Below, in pieces: positions 7,171-15,435 of a DNA stretch of 64,000 bases. The notes beneath the pieces were generated by a model that saw nothing but the letters and a program-made list of their open reading frames with translations, had not been told where the DNA came from and searched no databases. The position numbers and the translations under genes are program-made. The DNA is from Lachnospiraceae bacterium (GTDB taxonomy: Bacteria > Bacillota > Clostridia > Lachnospirales > Lachnospiraceae), in NCBI GenBank assembly GCA_017612555.1, contig JAGAFR010000034.1, forward strand, positions 1 to 64,000. Direction: 5' to 3'. Within the stretch, counting starts at the first letter, position 1, and every line of letters starts with the position of its first letter.

Positions 7171-7389
7171 ATGATAATAAACAGTTCAAAAGACTTTGGT
7201 GCTACTATCAGAAAGCGCAGAAAAGAACTGGGATATACACAGCGATACATTTCTGAATTCACCGGCTTCAGTATAAGTTTTATATCGGATCTGGAGAACG
7301 GTAAGAGTACGGCTGAGCTGGGGAAAGCCATCTATCTTGCCAATATGCTTGGACTAGATGTTGCAGTTGATGCGAGGGGAAGGCAATGA
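7171..7389 (+). CDS. hipB: HipB-like antitoxin, XRE-family DNA-binding protein
   Basis: The 72-residue product is almost entirely one helix-turn-helix domain: FGATIRKRRKELGYTQRYISEFTGFSISFIS..LENGKSTAELGKAIYLANMLGLDV, the usual XRE/HipB pattern. Its stop codon overlaps the hipA start (ATGA at 7386-7389), the standard order of antitoxin before toxin. By family it should neutralise the HipA kinase and repress the operon at the dyads just upstream. The ribosome site is AAGAGGACGA. Confidence 0.85.
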   Translation: MIINSSKDFGATIRKRRKELGYTQRYISEFTGFSISFISDLENGKSTAELGKAIYLANMLGLDVAVDARGRQ

Positions 7390-8660
7390 GAAGATTCGAT
7401 GTATTTATTGAAGTTTCAGGAAAACAGATAAAGATTGGAAAAATCGAGGGGAACACTTCCGAGGATGCCCGGTTTTCATACGATAAAGAATACATATCCG
7501 GGATCGGTTCCAAGGCAATTTCGATATCGTTACCTATAGAGGAAGAGCCTTTTTCGCCTGAGCAAACAAGAACCTTTTTTGACGGACTTCTTCCCGAAGG
7601 CTTTATGAGAACGTCTATTGCAGGCAGTATGCACTTTGATGAGAATGATTACCTTTCGATCCTTTATAACCTTGGTAAGGAATGTATCGGTGCCATAAGG
7701 ATTGATGAAACGGACGAGGAGCCCGAATCCGGTTATGAGGTTATTGATTCAAAACAGGTAGAGGAACTTGCAGCAAATGGAGCTGCCAAGTCCGCGGAGA
7801 TGTTGATCAGAACACATTTGTCACTTACCGGTGCATCAGGAAAAGTCGGCCTGTACTATAATGAAAAAGAAAGATGCTGGTATTTGCCGCATGGGCTAGC
7901 GCCCAGTACTCATATTGTTAAACAAAGCCATATCAGGCTTGACGGAATAGTTACCAATGAGCAGCTGTCAATGTTGACAGCACGTAAATGCGGGATAGAT
8001 ACTCCTGAGAGCTTTATTATCAATGTCGGAAATGGTGAGGATTCAGAAGTGCTATTCGCGACAAAAAGATATGACAGGATCATTGACGGAACATCCGAAA
8101 TAATAGACGGGCTGAAGCGTCCGTTTCGGATACATCAGGAAGATTTTGCGCAGGCTATGGGAATACCTTCATCCCGGAAATATGAGAGCGATAGTAAAGA
8201 CTATGCAGTAAAAATGTTCGATATCATCCGCAATAATGCTGTGAACCCATTAGAGGATCAACTGAGCCTTTGGAACAGGATCGTATTTAATTATGCGCTT
8301 GGGAATACGGATGCCCATATTAAGAATTTCTCGCTTCTTTATGATCCTCATATGGAAGGGATACGCCTTGCACCTGCTTATGATATGATCAGCACGGTGA
8401 TCTATGACAGCTCAACACGTGATATGTCCTTTAATATCGGGGGGATGAGAAATATTGACAGCGTTAATGAAGATAGCTTCAGATCACTGGCATCAAAGGT
8501 TGGTATAGGCGAAAAGCCGGCTATGAGCAACTATCAAATGGTGCTTGACTGTTTTGAAAAATCAATAAAAGAAGCGGCAGACGAATTGCAGGAGAACGGA
8601 TTGTATAATGCCGGTGACATTGCCGAAAGGATTCTTATGGCACGAAAAGCATTATTGTAG
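7386..8660 (+). CDS. hipA: HipA-family Ser/Thr kinase toxin
   Basis: The 424-residue product has the three expected parts: an N-subdomain 1 with FFDGLLPEGF near residue 60, a HipA_N segment with LTGASGKVGLYYN near 145, and the HipA_C kinase core with GNTDAHIKNFSLLYD near 306-320 and APAYDMIST, the catalytic and metal-binding loops. These residues look intact, so it is probably active. Known HipA kinases phosphorylate glutamyl-tRNA synthetase and slow growth. It is coupled to hipB by a 4-base overlap. The pair sits between two paralogous secreted-protein genes, as if inserted between them or as a stabiliser of the region. Confidence 0.88.
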   Translation: MRRFDVFIEVSGKQIKIGKIEGNTSEDARFSYDKEYISGIGSKAISISLPIEEEPFSPEQTRTFFDGLLPEGFMRTSIAGSMHFDENDYLSILYNLGKECIGAIRIDETDEEPESGYEVIDSKQVEELAANGAAKSAEMLIRTHLSLTGASGKVGLYYNEKERCWYLPHGLAPSTHIVKQSHIRLDGIVTNEQLSMLTARKCGIDTPESFIINVGNGEDSEVLFATKRYDRIIDGTSEIIDGLKRPFRIHQEDFAQAMGIPSSRKYESDSKDYAVKMFDIIRNNAVNPLEDQLSLWNRIVFNYALGNTDAHIKNFSLLYDPHMEGIRLAPAYDMISTVIYDSSTRDMSFNIGGMRNIDSVNEDSFRSLASKVGIGEKPAMSNYQMVLDCFEKSIKEAADELQENGLYNAGDIAERILMARKALL

Positions 8661-8743
8661 TAAACTTATTTTATTGTCTTCTGTATGAACATTGCTCCGG
8701 TATTTGAGTATATGCAGAATAGAGTGTTTTAGGAGGAAAAGAA

Positions 8744-11491
8744 ATGCGAAAGAATGAAAAGTTGTTGAGAAAGGTTTTCGCAGGACTTGTTGCTGCAGCG
8801 TGTGTTGCAACAGCTGTTCCCGCAAGTGTATTTGCGTCGGAAACTGTTGACGTCTACGAAGATGAGGCAGTGATATCAGAGTCCGAGGCAGAGGTTACGG
8901 AAAACGCATCAGCAGAAGATGAATTTGCTGATGAAGTTATCGTAGAAGAAGAGGTTTCTGAGCCGGATAAGGAAGAAAATCCCGATCTTACGAAAGCAAA
9001 AGAGATAAAACTTAACAAGGAAGTAACAGGCATTACATCAATGGAGAGTTTTGCCATCTACAAGTTTAAGCCTGATACGACCGGAAGGTACGCGATCAAC
9101 GGATCATATACGGTGCAGGGATACCCGGAATTGAAGGGGGAATTTCTGCTCAGGCTGTTTGACGGAGATAAGTATGTAACCAGCAGAACGGATGGATGTT
9201 ATTATCACGACAATAGAAGTTCATACAATTTGGAGAATGAACCTTATGATCTGATAAAGGATACATGGTATTATCTTGTCGCTGAGCCCCGCAGAGAAGG
9301 ACCTCCCATAGATTTCAACTTCACGGTCTCATTAATGTATGAGGTTACATTATCTACGAAGGAAGATCCGGTAGATGTTGCCTTTAATAAGGAATACGTA
9401 GGTCATTGCTGCCCTGATGGATTCATGAACACGGATCATGGCAAATTAGGATATATTCAGCATTATTACAAGTTTTCACTTAAAGAGCCGGGAACTTTCA
9501 CCTTCCATATTGAAGATGATTCCACAAGGCCTACATACCCTTATAAGACCAATACGGTATATACGATATGCAATAATATTGATGACATCCTTTCCAGTAC
9601 CGGAACGAATATGTCATGGCAATACCATACTCATGACAAAGAGAGTTATGCAACAACAACTCACAATACATGGCTGAATACGGGAGATGATTCGGATGAG
9701 GCCCGGATCAGTCTTCTTGCAGGCGAGTATTACCTCGTGATATGGGGAAATATCGGAACCGGATATGACAAGGCGCTTAATTACAAATTCAAGCTTAAAG
9801 ATTATAAGGCGTTGCAGAAGAAGGGTTCGGAGACGCTCCTGATCGATACCCGTGTAAACGGAAGCAACGATAACGTTAACTTTAAGGCAACAGGCTACGG
9901 AGAGTACTACGAAAAAGAAGCCATGCCCGTAGTAGAGACCAATAAGTATTATCGAGGGATCCTTACGGAAGACAGTAGGATTGATTATTATCATTTTACA
10001 CTTCCCAAAAAAGGACCGTTATATATGACACTTGAATCCGATGATTGCATCGGAAAATGCTTTGTTACACTGAGATACTGGAGTAATAATCCCAGATTCT
10101 ATTCCGAATCCGGCACTGACGTAATAATGCAAAGTGATGAGTACTGTGCTACACCCGACAAGCCACTTAATTCTACTCAGTTATTGAACTCTTATTATGA
10201 AGATCCTAGTATCGTCTATAAAAAGCTTAAACCAGAATTTATGGCCGGAGAATATGTTATAGGTATTCTGACACAAAAAGTTACTGACGAAAGCAACAAG
10301 ATTAATTTAGGTGAGTCCGGACAATACAGATTTATGATCTCCACGGGTAAAAACACGGATAAGCCCGTAAAGTCCCTTAAACTCGATCCGACAGTAATAC
10401 CTATGTCTGTGAGTGAAAAGGCAACGTTAAAAGCTTACGTTAATTCAGAAGCTACAGATCCGACTGTAGATTTCAAGGTGGAACCCGAAGGAATCGCTAA
10501 GGTCACAAAGATCACCGATACACCGGTAAAAGGTGTTACAGAATTTGAAGTGGAGGCACTTACAAAGGGACAGGCTAAAATAACAGTCACAACAAATGGC
10601 GTCAATTCAAAACAGAAGGCGCTTACAGCTGAGTGCGTAGTTTCTGTAATAGACAGCAAAGCATGTGGCTATCTGGCAGAGAAACAGAAAGTGGATCTGA
10701 AGACAGCGGATTACTTCAATGATTCTACCATTGGAAAAAATGATAAGTTTGAAGTTACACCTAAGGGTGTAGGATCAGTGTCAAACGGATTCTTTACTGC
10801 CAAGAAGGAATGTGAAAATGTTACTGTCACATGGTATAGAAAAGATGAAAAGGTTTATGTGCCCCAGGGCAAGATAACACTTATCATCGAGAAACCGAAG
10901 TATTTCAAAGACGGCAAGAAGGATATAAAGAACAAGGATGTAGTCAGAAAGGGAGATGAGGTAACACCTTCTCAGATGATCAACTCCGAAGGGCTTCATA
11001 TCATTCCAAATTATTATGACTGCAATGCAAAAGAAGGTTTCGTAGAATTCGATCATACAACAGGACTTCTTAAGGTTCTTAAATCAGGAAACTTCAAGGT
11101 GACCGCTTACTACGGATATGATGCTTCTGCCGGAAAGAATGCAGCTAAGAATGCAGGCAAGATCGAATACACTGTAAAGGCTAAGCTTCCTACCGTAAAG
11201 GACGCAAAGATTAAGCCCAATGCGAGTGGAAAGGATAAGATCGTAACTATTACGGTTTCAAATGTTCCTAAGGATATCAAGCTTACTGCCGATGCATGGA
11301 AGGCAGTCAAAGTTGGGGAGGACGGAAAACCCACATCAGAAAAGGCTGATTTTGAACCCTCTCCTGTGGCAGTAAAGGAGAGCTATACAAAATGTACGGT
11401 TGCAATCCCTGCAGGTACCCCTGCACAGAAGTTTGCGGTAGTAGTTACCGTAGACGGTGCAGACTATCCGGCCATAGTAACTGTTAACTAA
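8744..11491 (+). CDS. Large secreted protein with bacterial Ig-like domain, paralogue B
   Basis: The 915-residue product has a signal peptide (RKNEKLLRKVF, then a hydrophobic stretch ending ASVFA-SE near residue 31), an acidic linker, beta-rich modules in the middle, a BIG_2-like segment at about 538-640, and the same C-terminal region (about 720-915) as the protein at 4275, ending DYPAIVTVN. Identity between the two is modest in the first two thirds and very high at the end, even in DNA. No sortase signal or membrane anchor is visible. AGGAGGAAAAGAA precedes the ATG. Both are likely exported and held at the surface by the shared C-terminal part or released; this is inference. Confidence 0.8.
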   Translation: MRKNEKLLRKVFAGLVAAACVATAVPASVFASETVDVYEDEAVISESEAEVTENASAEDEFADEVIVEEEVSEPDKEENPDLTKAKEIKLNKEVTGITSMESFAIYKFKPDTTGRYAINGSYTVQGYPELKGEFLLRLFDGDKYVTSRTDGCYYHDNRSSYNLENEPYDLIKDTWYYLVAEPRREGPPIDFNFTVSLMYEVTLSTKEDPVDVAFNKEYVGHCCPDGFMNTDHGKLGYIQHYYKFSLKEPGTFTFHIEDDSTRPTYPYKTNTVYTICNNIDDILSSTGTNMSWQYHTHDKESYATTTHNTWLNTGDDSDEARISLLAGEYYLVIWGNIGTGYDKALNYKFKLKDYKALQKKGSETLLIDTRVNGSNDNVNFKATGYGEYYEKEAMPVVETNKYYRGILTEDSRIDYYHFTLPKKGPLYMTLESDDCIGKCFVTLRYWSNNPRFYSESGTDVIMQSDEYCATPDKPLNSTQLLNSYYEDPSIVYKKLKPEFMAGEYVIGILTQKVTDESNKINLGESGQYRFMISTGKNTDKPVKSLKLDPTVIPMSVSEKATLKAYVNSEATDPTVDFKVEPEGIAKVTKITDTPVKGVTEFEVEALTKGQAKITVTTNGVNSKQKALTAECVVSVIDSKACGYLAEKQKVDLKTADYFNDSTIGKNDKFEVTPKGVGSVSNGFFTAKKECENVTVTWYRKDEKVYVPQGKITLIIEKPKYFKDGKKDIKNKDVVRKGDEVTPSQMINSEGLHIIPNYYDCNAKEGFVEFDHTTGLLKVLKSGNFKVTAYYGYDASAGKNAAKNAGKIEYTVKAKLPTVKDAKIKPNASGKDKIVTITVSNVPKDIKLTADAWKAVKVGEDGKPTSEKADFEPSPVAVKESYTKCTVAIPAGTPAQKFAVVVTVDGADYPAIVTVN

Positions 11492-11503
11492 AACTGAAAC
11501 AGA

Positions 11504-13405
11504 TCAATTCATTATTTCAACCCACACCACGGGGCGCACGGCGCCCCGTGCTTTATTTACTTCCATTTTATCGGGTTTGATTGAACCGTCGGAATCGACG
11601 ATCGGAGCGGTTATGGAACCTGATGTGTTGGTGCCGCGGAGCCACCACCAGCTGTAGTTATCTTCGCGCTCCACCCATCCGTTAAGACGCGTGATCTCGT
11701 TGATGTTGGTGTTGCCTGTCTGCGCGGCTTCAGTTATATGAACTCTTCTGGCATCGTCGCTGTCAAAGTATTTTTCCGCTTCTTCCGCTGTAAGAAGAGT
11801 TAACGCATCGTCACCTACGGGAATGATCATGAAAAGCTCCTGCTCACTGAACATATCCAGGTACTCCTCGGAATTGAGCATCTCGCACATATCGGATTCT
11901 TCCCATGTGATTTTCCTGTGGGCGCGGTTGTAAGGTCCGCCGGCTATCGCGTATTTTGTGATAAGGCAGGCCTTTTCGCTGTCTTTGTCAAGAACGATCC
12001 ATTCAAGGCGTTCCTGTCCGAGCTTTTTATCATTTGTATCGAAGTGACCGTACAAAACCGTGTCGCCGACCTGTGCTTCGCTTATCATGGCGGATTCCTC
12101 ACGAAACTCCGCGCCGGCAAACAGATATCTCCTTGTTGTGAGATAGAAGACGGTCACCACGAGGACTATGGCACCTGTAAGGATGCATATGAACGCTATC
12201 TTCCGCATCTTTTCCCGCTTTCTGGCGATGATGGCACCTTCAAGCGTGTCGTTCAGCTGTTTCTTGCGATTCAGAACCTTTATTACAACAGAAACCGCTT
12301 TGCTGCAGACCGGCTTGATAAGCGCTGCGGCAACGACCGAACACGATATGACAACGGCAAAGCGTACCGGATCTTTCATTACCCGGTATTCGAAAATGTT
12401 GTGAAGAAAGAGTCCGTGTATCAGGAACAGCTCCATGCTGATGCCGCTAACGAACGTAAGTGCGCGATTTTTCACAAGGATCTTCATGCTTATCAGAAGG
12501 ACTAGCATAGTAAAAAGCAGACACGCGACCGACTGCGTGATGAGAGTGATAAGGGCGTCTCTTGCCGCATTTGTAAGGCTGTTATAGTAGCCGTAGCGGT
12601 TGACGGTATGGATCGAGACAAGGAAAGCTATAACAAACAGTATCGAAACGGTGATAAGAGCTGCTTTGTAGTGTTTCTTACAGAAGGCTTCTATCCTGCT
12701 GCGCCACCTTGCGTAAACAAGCCCGAAAACGAACACTATAGTGGAGTTATACCACCATTCACCCCGAAACCAGTGGTAGTCCTCGCCGATGTCATGCCCT
12801 CTCATGAAAGCATATATGATGATCAGGATCGCGCCGACAGACAGAAGCGCGATCGCGATATCTTCGTTCTTTATAAGCATGAATATGAAATAGAAAATGA
12901 CATACAGCACCGCGATCTCGATGATGAACCACCCGTTGCCGTTTATGAGGATGATTCCGAATATGCGCGAAAGCATTGGCATAAGGTCATACGCACCGTA
13001 CACTGCAGTCCGGTACAGTACATATATCGCGTTTATGATCCAGAAGGGGATCAGGATCGTCGGGAATCTTTTTGTTACGAAAGTATTCAGGTAACCCGGC
13101 TTGTTTCGTATGCTTGTGACAAGACCGAAGCCCGAATAGAAGAAGAAAAGCGAAGTGAACAGTATTCCTGCATAGTTGAATATTGTGACCAGACCTTTGG
13201 GAACAACCCCGTAGCCCGTGATCTGCTGGGTCAGATGATGGAGTATCACGCCAAGGCAGGCAACAGCCTGGATCTTCTTGGACTCTGTCAGTTCAAGAAA
13301 ATCATCGTTAAAATCATTCCTATGGACCTTTGCGCCCCAAAATGTCAGCACAAGGAGCCCTATCGGAAATATCTGCAGTAAAATGATCATCAGCGTGTAC
13401 ATCAT
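11504..13405 (-). CDS. Membrane acyltransferase (family 3) fused to DUF6273 domain
   Basis: The 633-residue product starts with a membrane acyltransferase-3 (OafA/NodX type) region of about ten membrane spans. The conserved start KKIQAVACLGVILHHL (residues about 43-58) carries the HH pair thought to be catalytic in this family. A further membrane span near residues 398-420 leads into an extracellular domain (about 445-633) like DUF6273: VGDTVLYGHFD, WIVLD, YNRAH..ITWEESDMCEMLNSEEYL, WWLRG and a closing GAVRPVVWVEIMN. It probably O-acylates a cell-wall or exported glycan, with the tail binding or presenting something outside. It ends 12 bases from convergent paralogue B, and the terminator of that gene lies inside its last codons. 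Confidence 0.8.
   Translation of the reverse strand: MMYTLMIILLQIFPIGLLVLTFWGAKVHRNDFNDDFLELTESKKIQAVACLGVILHHLTQQITGYGVVPKGLVTIFNYAGILFTSLFFFYSGFGLVTSIRNKPGYLNTFVTKRFPTILIPFWIINAIYVLYRTAVYGAYDLMPMLSRIFGIILINGNGWFIIEIAVLYVIFYFIFMLIKNEDIAIALLSVGAILIIIYAFMRGHDIGEDYHWFRGEWWYNSTIVFVFGLVYARWRSRIEAFCKKHYKAALITVSILFVIAFLVSIHTVNRYGYYNSLTNAARDALITLITQSVACLLFTMLVLLISMKILVKNRALTFVSGISMELFLIHGLFLHNIFEYRVMKDPVRFAVVISCSVVAAALIKPVCSKAVSVVIKVLNRKKQLNDTLEGAIIARKREKMRKIAFICILTGAIVLVVTVFYLTTRRYLFAGAEFREESAMISEAQVGDTVLYGHFDTNDKKLGQERLEWIVLDKDSEKACLITKYAIAGGPYNRAHRKITWEESDMCEMLNSEEYLDMFSEQELFMIIPVGDDALTLLTAEEAEKYFDSDDARRVHITEAAQTGNTNINEITRLNGWVEREDNYSWWWLRGTNTSGSITAPIVDSDGSIKPDKMEVNKARGAVRPVVWVEIMN
11528..11556 (+). 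terminator. Terminator of secreted protein B, inside the convergent CDS
   Basis: Stem CACGGGGCGC / GCGCCCCGTG with an ACG loop (11528-11550) is followed by CTTTATTT. The same bases encode the ARGAVRP part of the acyltransferase C-terminus on the other strand. Confidence 0.7.
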
Positions 13406-13433
13406 TTCTATATAATAACATCACTCATGCGCA

Positions 13434-13463
13434 TTGCAAAGGCCTGCGCGTATCTGATATAAT
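13434..13463 (+). promoter_or_regulatory. Promoter of the peptidyl-prolyl isomerase gene
   Basis: TTGCAA (13434-13439) and a perfect TATAAT (13458-13463) are 18 bases apart, with an extended TG at 13455-13456. Confidence 0.7.
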
Positions 13464-13515
13464 GAAGCGGATTTACCGAAAATCATACTATTTCTGTTTC
13501 AAGGAGAAGAACGAT

Positions 13516-14037
13516 ATGGCACAGAATCCGATAGTTACATTTGTTATGGAAAACGGTGACACATTCAAGGCGGAGCTTTATCCGGATGTTGCTCCCCAGT
13601 CTGTTTACAACTTTGTATCACTTATAAACAAGGGCTTTTACAACGGACTTACGTTTCACAGGATAATCCCGGGATTCATGATCCAGGGCGGAGATCCCGA
13701 AGGTACCGGAATGGGCGGTCCCGGTTATTCGATAAAGGGTGAATTTGCAAGCAACGGCTTTAAGAATGATCTGAAGCACACAAAAGGAGTGCTCTCGATG
13801 GCTCGTTCCATGGTTCCTGATTCCGCCGGATCGCAGTTCTTCATCATGCATGAGACAAGCCCTCATCTTGACGGTGAATACTCTGCTTTCGGAAAGATCA
13901 CGGAAGGCCAGGATGTAATAGATGCCATTGCGGTTGTTGATACGGACTATTCCGACAGGCCGAGAACGCCTCAGGTGATGAAAACCGTCACGGTTGAGAC
14001 TTTCGGGGTGGATTATCCCGAACCTGATAAAATGTAA
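13516..14037 (+). CDS. Cyclophilin-type peptidyl-prolyl cis-trans isomerase
   Basis: Starting at the ATG that follows AAGGAGAAG gives 173 residues, a usual single-domain cyclophilin length; an upstream in-frame ATG at 13462 overlaps the -10 box and is rejected. The hallmark FHRIIPGFMIQGGDPEGTG, the AGSQFFI strand and the final HLDGEYSAFG motif are all present, covering the active-site Arg, Phe and His. No signal peptide is seen, so it works in the cytoplasm, speeding proline isomerisation in folding proteins. The gene at 14063 follows by 25 bases and may be co-transcribed. Confidence 0.95.
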   Translation: MAQNPIVTFVMENGDTFKAELYPDVAPQSVYNFVSLINKGFYNGLTFHRIIPGFMIQGGDPEGTGMGGPGYSIKGEFASNGFKNDLKHTKGVLSMARSMVPDSAGSQFFIMHETSPHLDGEYSAFGKITEGQDVIDAIAVVDTDYSDRPRTPQVMKTVTVETFGVDYPEPDKM

Positions 14038-14062
14038 TATATGATAAGGAGATTACGGATCG

Positions 14063-14377
14063 ATGGATACGATAGAATTCAGATATGATACACAGTTGCT
14101 GCTTGATAAGTATGTTACTGATGGCGAAGACCCCGATGATGTTGCGGATGACCTCGTTGATGAGATAAGGGACCATATACTTGAGACTTTCAAGGGGGAT
14201 TCAATGGTTGTAGCCGGTGACTCCGGTGAGGATGAAGTGGGCGAAAAGGCCATAGTAAAGCTCCATTACCATACGAACGAGCCGTGGCTCGTGCTTGAGT
14301 ACTGCAGGACCTTCGGAGAGATCTATGACATAGTCGTAGAGGATATGGACAGACAGTCCCGCGGACTTAAGGGATGA
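14063..14377 (+). CDS. Conserved-looking hypothetical protein, acidic
   Basis: The 104-residue product is very acidic, with no signal peptide or membrane span. It has an N-terminal helical half (DGEDPDDVADDLVDEIRDHILETF) and a C-terminal half with beta-like segments (AIVKLHYHTNEPWLVLEYCRTFGEIYDIVVED). I do not recognise the family. ATAAGGAGATTACGGATCG supplies a good ribosome site, and it sits in the same direction 25 bases after the cyclophilin gene, so the reading frame is likely real. Confidence 0.7.
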   Translation: MDTIEFRYDTQLLLDKYVTDGEDPDDVADDLVDEIRDHILETFKGDSMVVAGDSGEDEVGEKAIVKLHYHTNEPWLVLEYCRTFGEIYDIVVEDMDRQSRGLKG

Positions 14378-14393
14378 TTCCTGCAAAATATTG

Positions 14394-14423
14394 TTGACAT
14401 AACACGGAAAACGTGCATAAAAT
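14394..14423 (+). promoter_or_regulatory. Promoter of the secreted His/Cys-rich protein gene
   Basis: A perfect -35 TTGACA (14394-14399) and TAAAAT (14418-14423) are 18 bases apart. A short dyad CACG-GAAAA-CGTG (14403-14415) lies in the spacer. Confidence 0.65.
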
Positions 14424-14447
14424 AGTATCGGAAAGGCGGGTTTTTCA

Positions 14448-15116
14448 ATGAAGAGGAGAATAATAAGGATAATCGCGGGTATAGCTTTGGCAGGTATTCT
14501 TACATCTGCTTTTGCTGTTCCGGCAAAATGCGGCAGTTATGTTAACTTTGTTCCGGTAGCTAATATAAACAGCGGATCGATACTTGCCATCGACATAGGT
14601 AACGAACTTCCCAAGAAGGTAAACATCGGCGGCGGAGTTGTAAGTATCCAAGGCATTCATTACTGCGAACATTATGAGCATTGCCATAACCAGTACTATT
14701 ACGGATGTAATCAGTATCTGGCAACAGGTACCAATGCCGGCGGTCCGGCGCTTCCTTATACACAGATAAAGACAGCGACTCCTGCAGCCAAGATGATACT
14801 TGCAAATGCTGCAAAATCAATGGGATGCGTACCCGGAGACGCATTCGGACTGGAGATAGGTCAGTTCTTCAATAATGTATATACTCCGAACGCAAGCCTT
14901 ATAAGACCCATGAATTTCGAGTTCTACGGACGTACGCCTGTGGGATATGCTCCCGCGATGATAGCGCTGTTATCAAGCGGCGCCATAGTGGTATTAAGTC
15001 CGCTCGAGTTCGATCAGAGTCTGTCGAGCCAGTGGTATACGGACGGTTCCAGATATTATCAGCTCCACACGATGTATCCGAATGCCGTATATATGATGGT
15101 TTATATGAAACAGTGA
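14448..15116 (+). CDS. Secreted protein of unknown function with His/Cys/Tyr cluster
   Basis: The 222-residue product begins with a signal peptide (MKRRIIRIIAG plus hydrophobic core, cleavage near AFA-VPA). A striking cluster at residues 71-87 contains four His and three Cys among Tyr and Glu (HYCEHYEHCH ... YYYGC), which could bind a metal or form disulfides. The rest (LANAAKSMGCVPGDAFGLEIGQFFNN, SLIRPMNFEFYGRTPVGYAPAMIALLSSGAIVVLSP) resembles no family I can name; the periodic LSSGAIVVLSP stretch is beta-like. It has its own promoter and a following terminator, so it is a single-gene unit. Function unknown. Confidence 0.75.
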   Translation: MKRRIIRIIAGIALAGILTSAFAVPAKCGSYVNFVPVANINSGSILAIDIGNELPKKVNIGGGVVSIQGIHYCEHYEHCHNQYYYGCNQYLATGTNAGGPALPYTQIKTATPAAKMILANAAKSMGCVPGDAFGLEIGQFFNNVYTPNASLIRPMNFEFYGRTPVGYAPAMIALLSSGAIVVLSPLEFDQSLSSQWYTDGSRYYQLHTMYPNAVYMMVYMKQ

Positions 15117-15166
15117 CATAGCGGATCCCGCATGGGATCGGCATTATACGGTGTAAAAGTGCCAGA

Positions 15167-15199
15167 AACAGCGTGTTAACCGTGAGTTAACACGCTGTT
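15167..15199 (+). terminator. Strong hairpin, probable terminator
   Basis: A 14-bp perfect stem AACAGCGTGTTAAC / GTTAACACGCTGTT with a CGTGA loop is followed by CATATTTTG, a weak T tract. It closes the gene that ends at 15116. Confidence 0.65.
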
Positions 15200-15210
15200 C
15201 ATATTTTGTT

Positions 15211-15384
15211 CACGAAAACCTTTAAGGAAATTAAGTTATTTACTTGAGCAAAGTTGACAAATCAGATATAAAATTCTTGAATGTTTTATCCAAAATGTAA
15301 ATGTTGCCCAAAAAATAATTCAAAAAGGGGTTGCATTATTATAATTATTGCAATATACTTACATCACGAAAACGATTAAGGAAA
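15211..15384 (+). repeat. Direct repeat pair flanking the sugar-transporter promoter
   Basis: CACGAAAACCTTTAAGGAAA (15211-15230) and CACGAAAACGATTAAGGAAA (15365-15384) match at 18 of 20 bases and lie 154 bases apart. The second begins six bases after the -10 box, where a repressor would block initiation. The 319-base gene-free stretch 15117-15435 holds these repeats, the terminator before them and the promoter at 15331; nothing else was seen in it. Confidence 0.6.
15331..15359 (+). promoter_or_regulatory. Promoter of the sugar-binding protein gene
   Basis: TTGCAT (15331-15336) and TATACT (15354-15359) are 17 bases apart. The leader of about 70 bases carries the second direct repeat and ends with GGGAGGAATTC before the ATG. 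Confidence 0.65.
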
Positions 15385-15435
15385 CTTTTTCGGAATCAAA
15401 CAACTTATTTTCAACAAAAGGGAGGAATTCAAGTA

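Noticed and set aside
12608-13381. 257-codon open frame on the plus strand opposite the acyltransferase gene
   Set aside because: It has no ribosome site or recognisable domain, its composition is charged and irregular, and the opposite strand encodes a convincing membrane acyltransferase.
13462-13515. Upstream start for the cyclophilin gene
   Set aside because: The extra 18 codons overlap the -10 box and lie before a good ribosome site and the conserved N-terminus.
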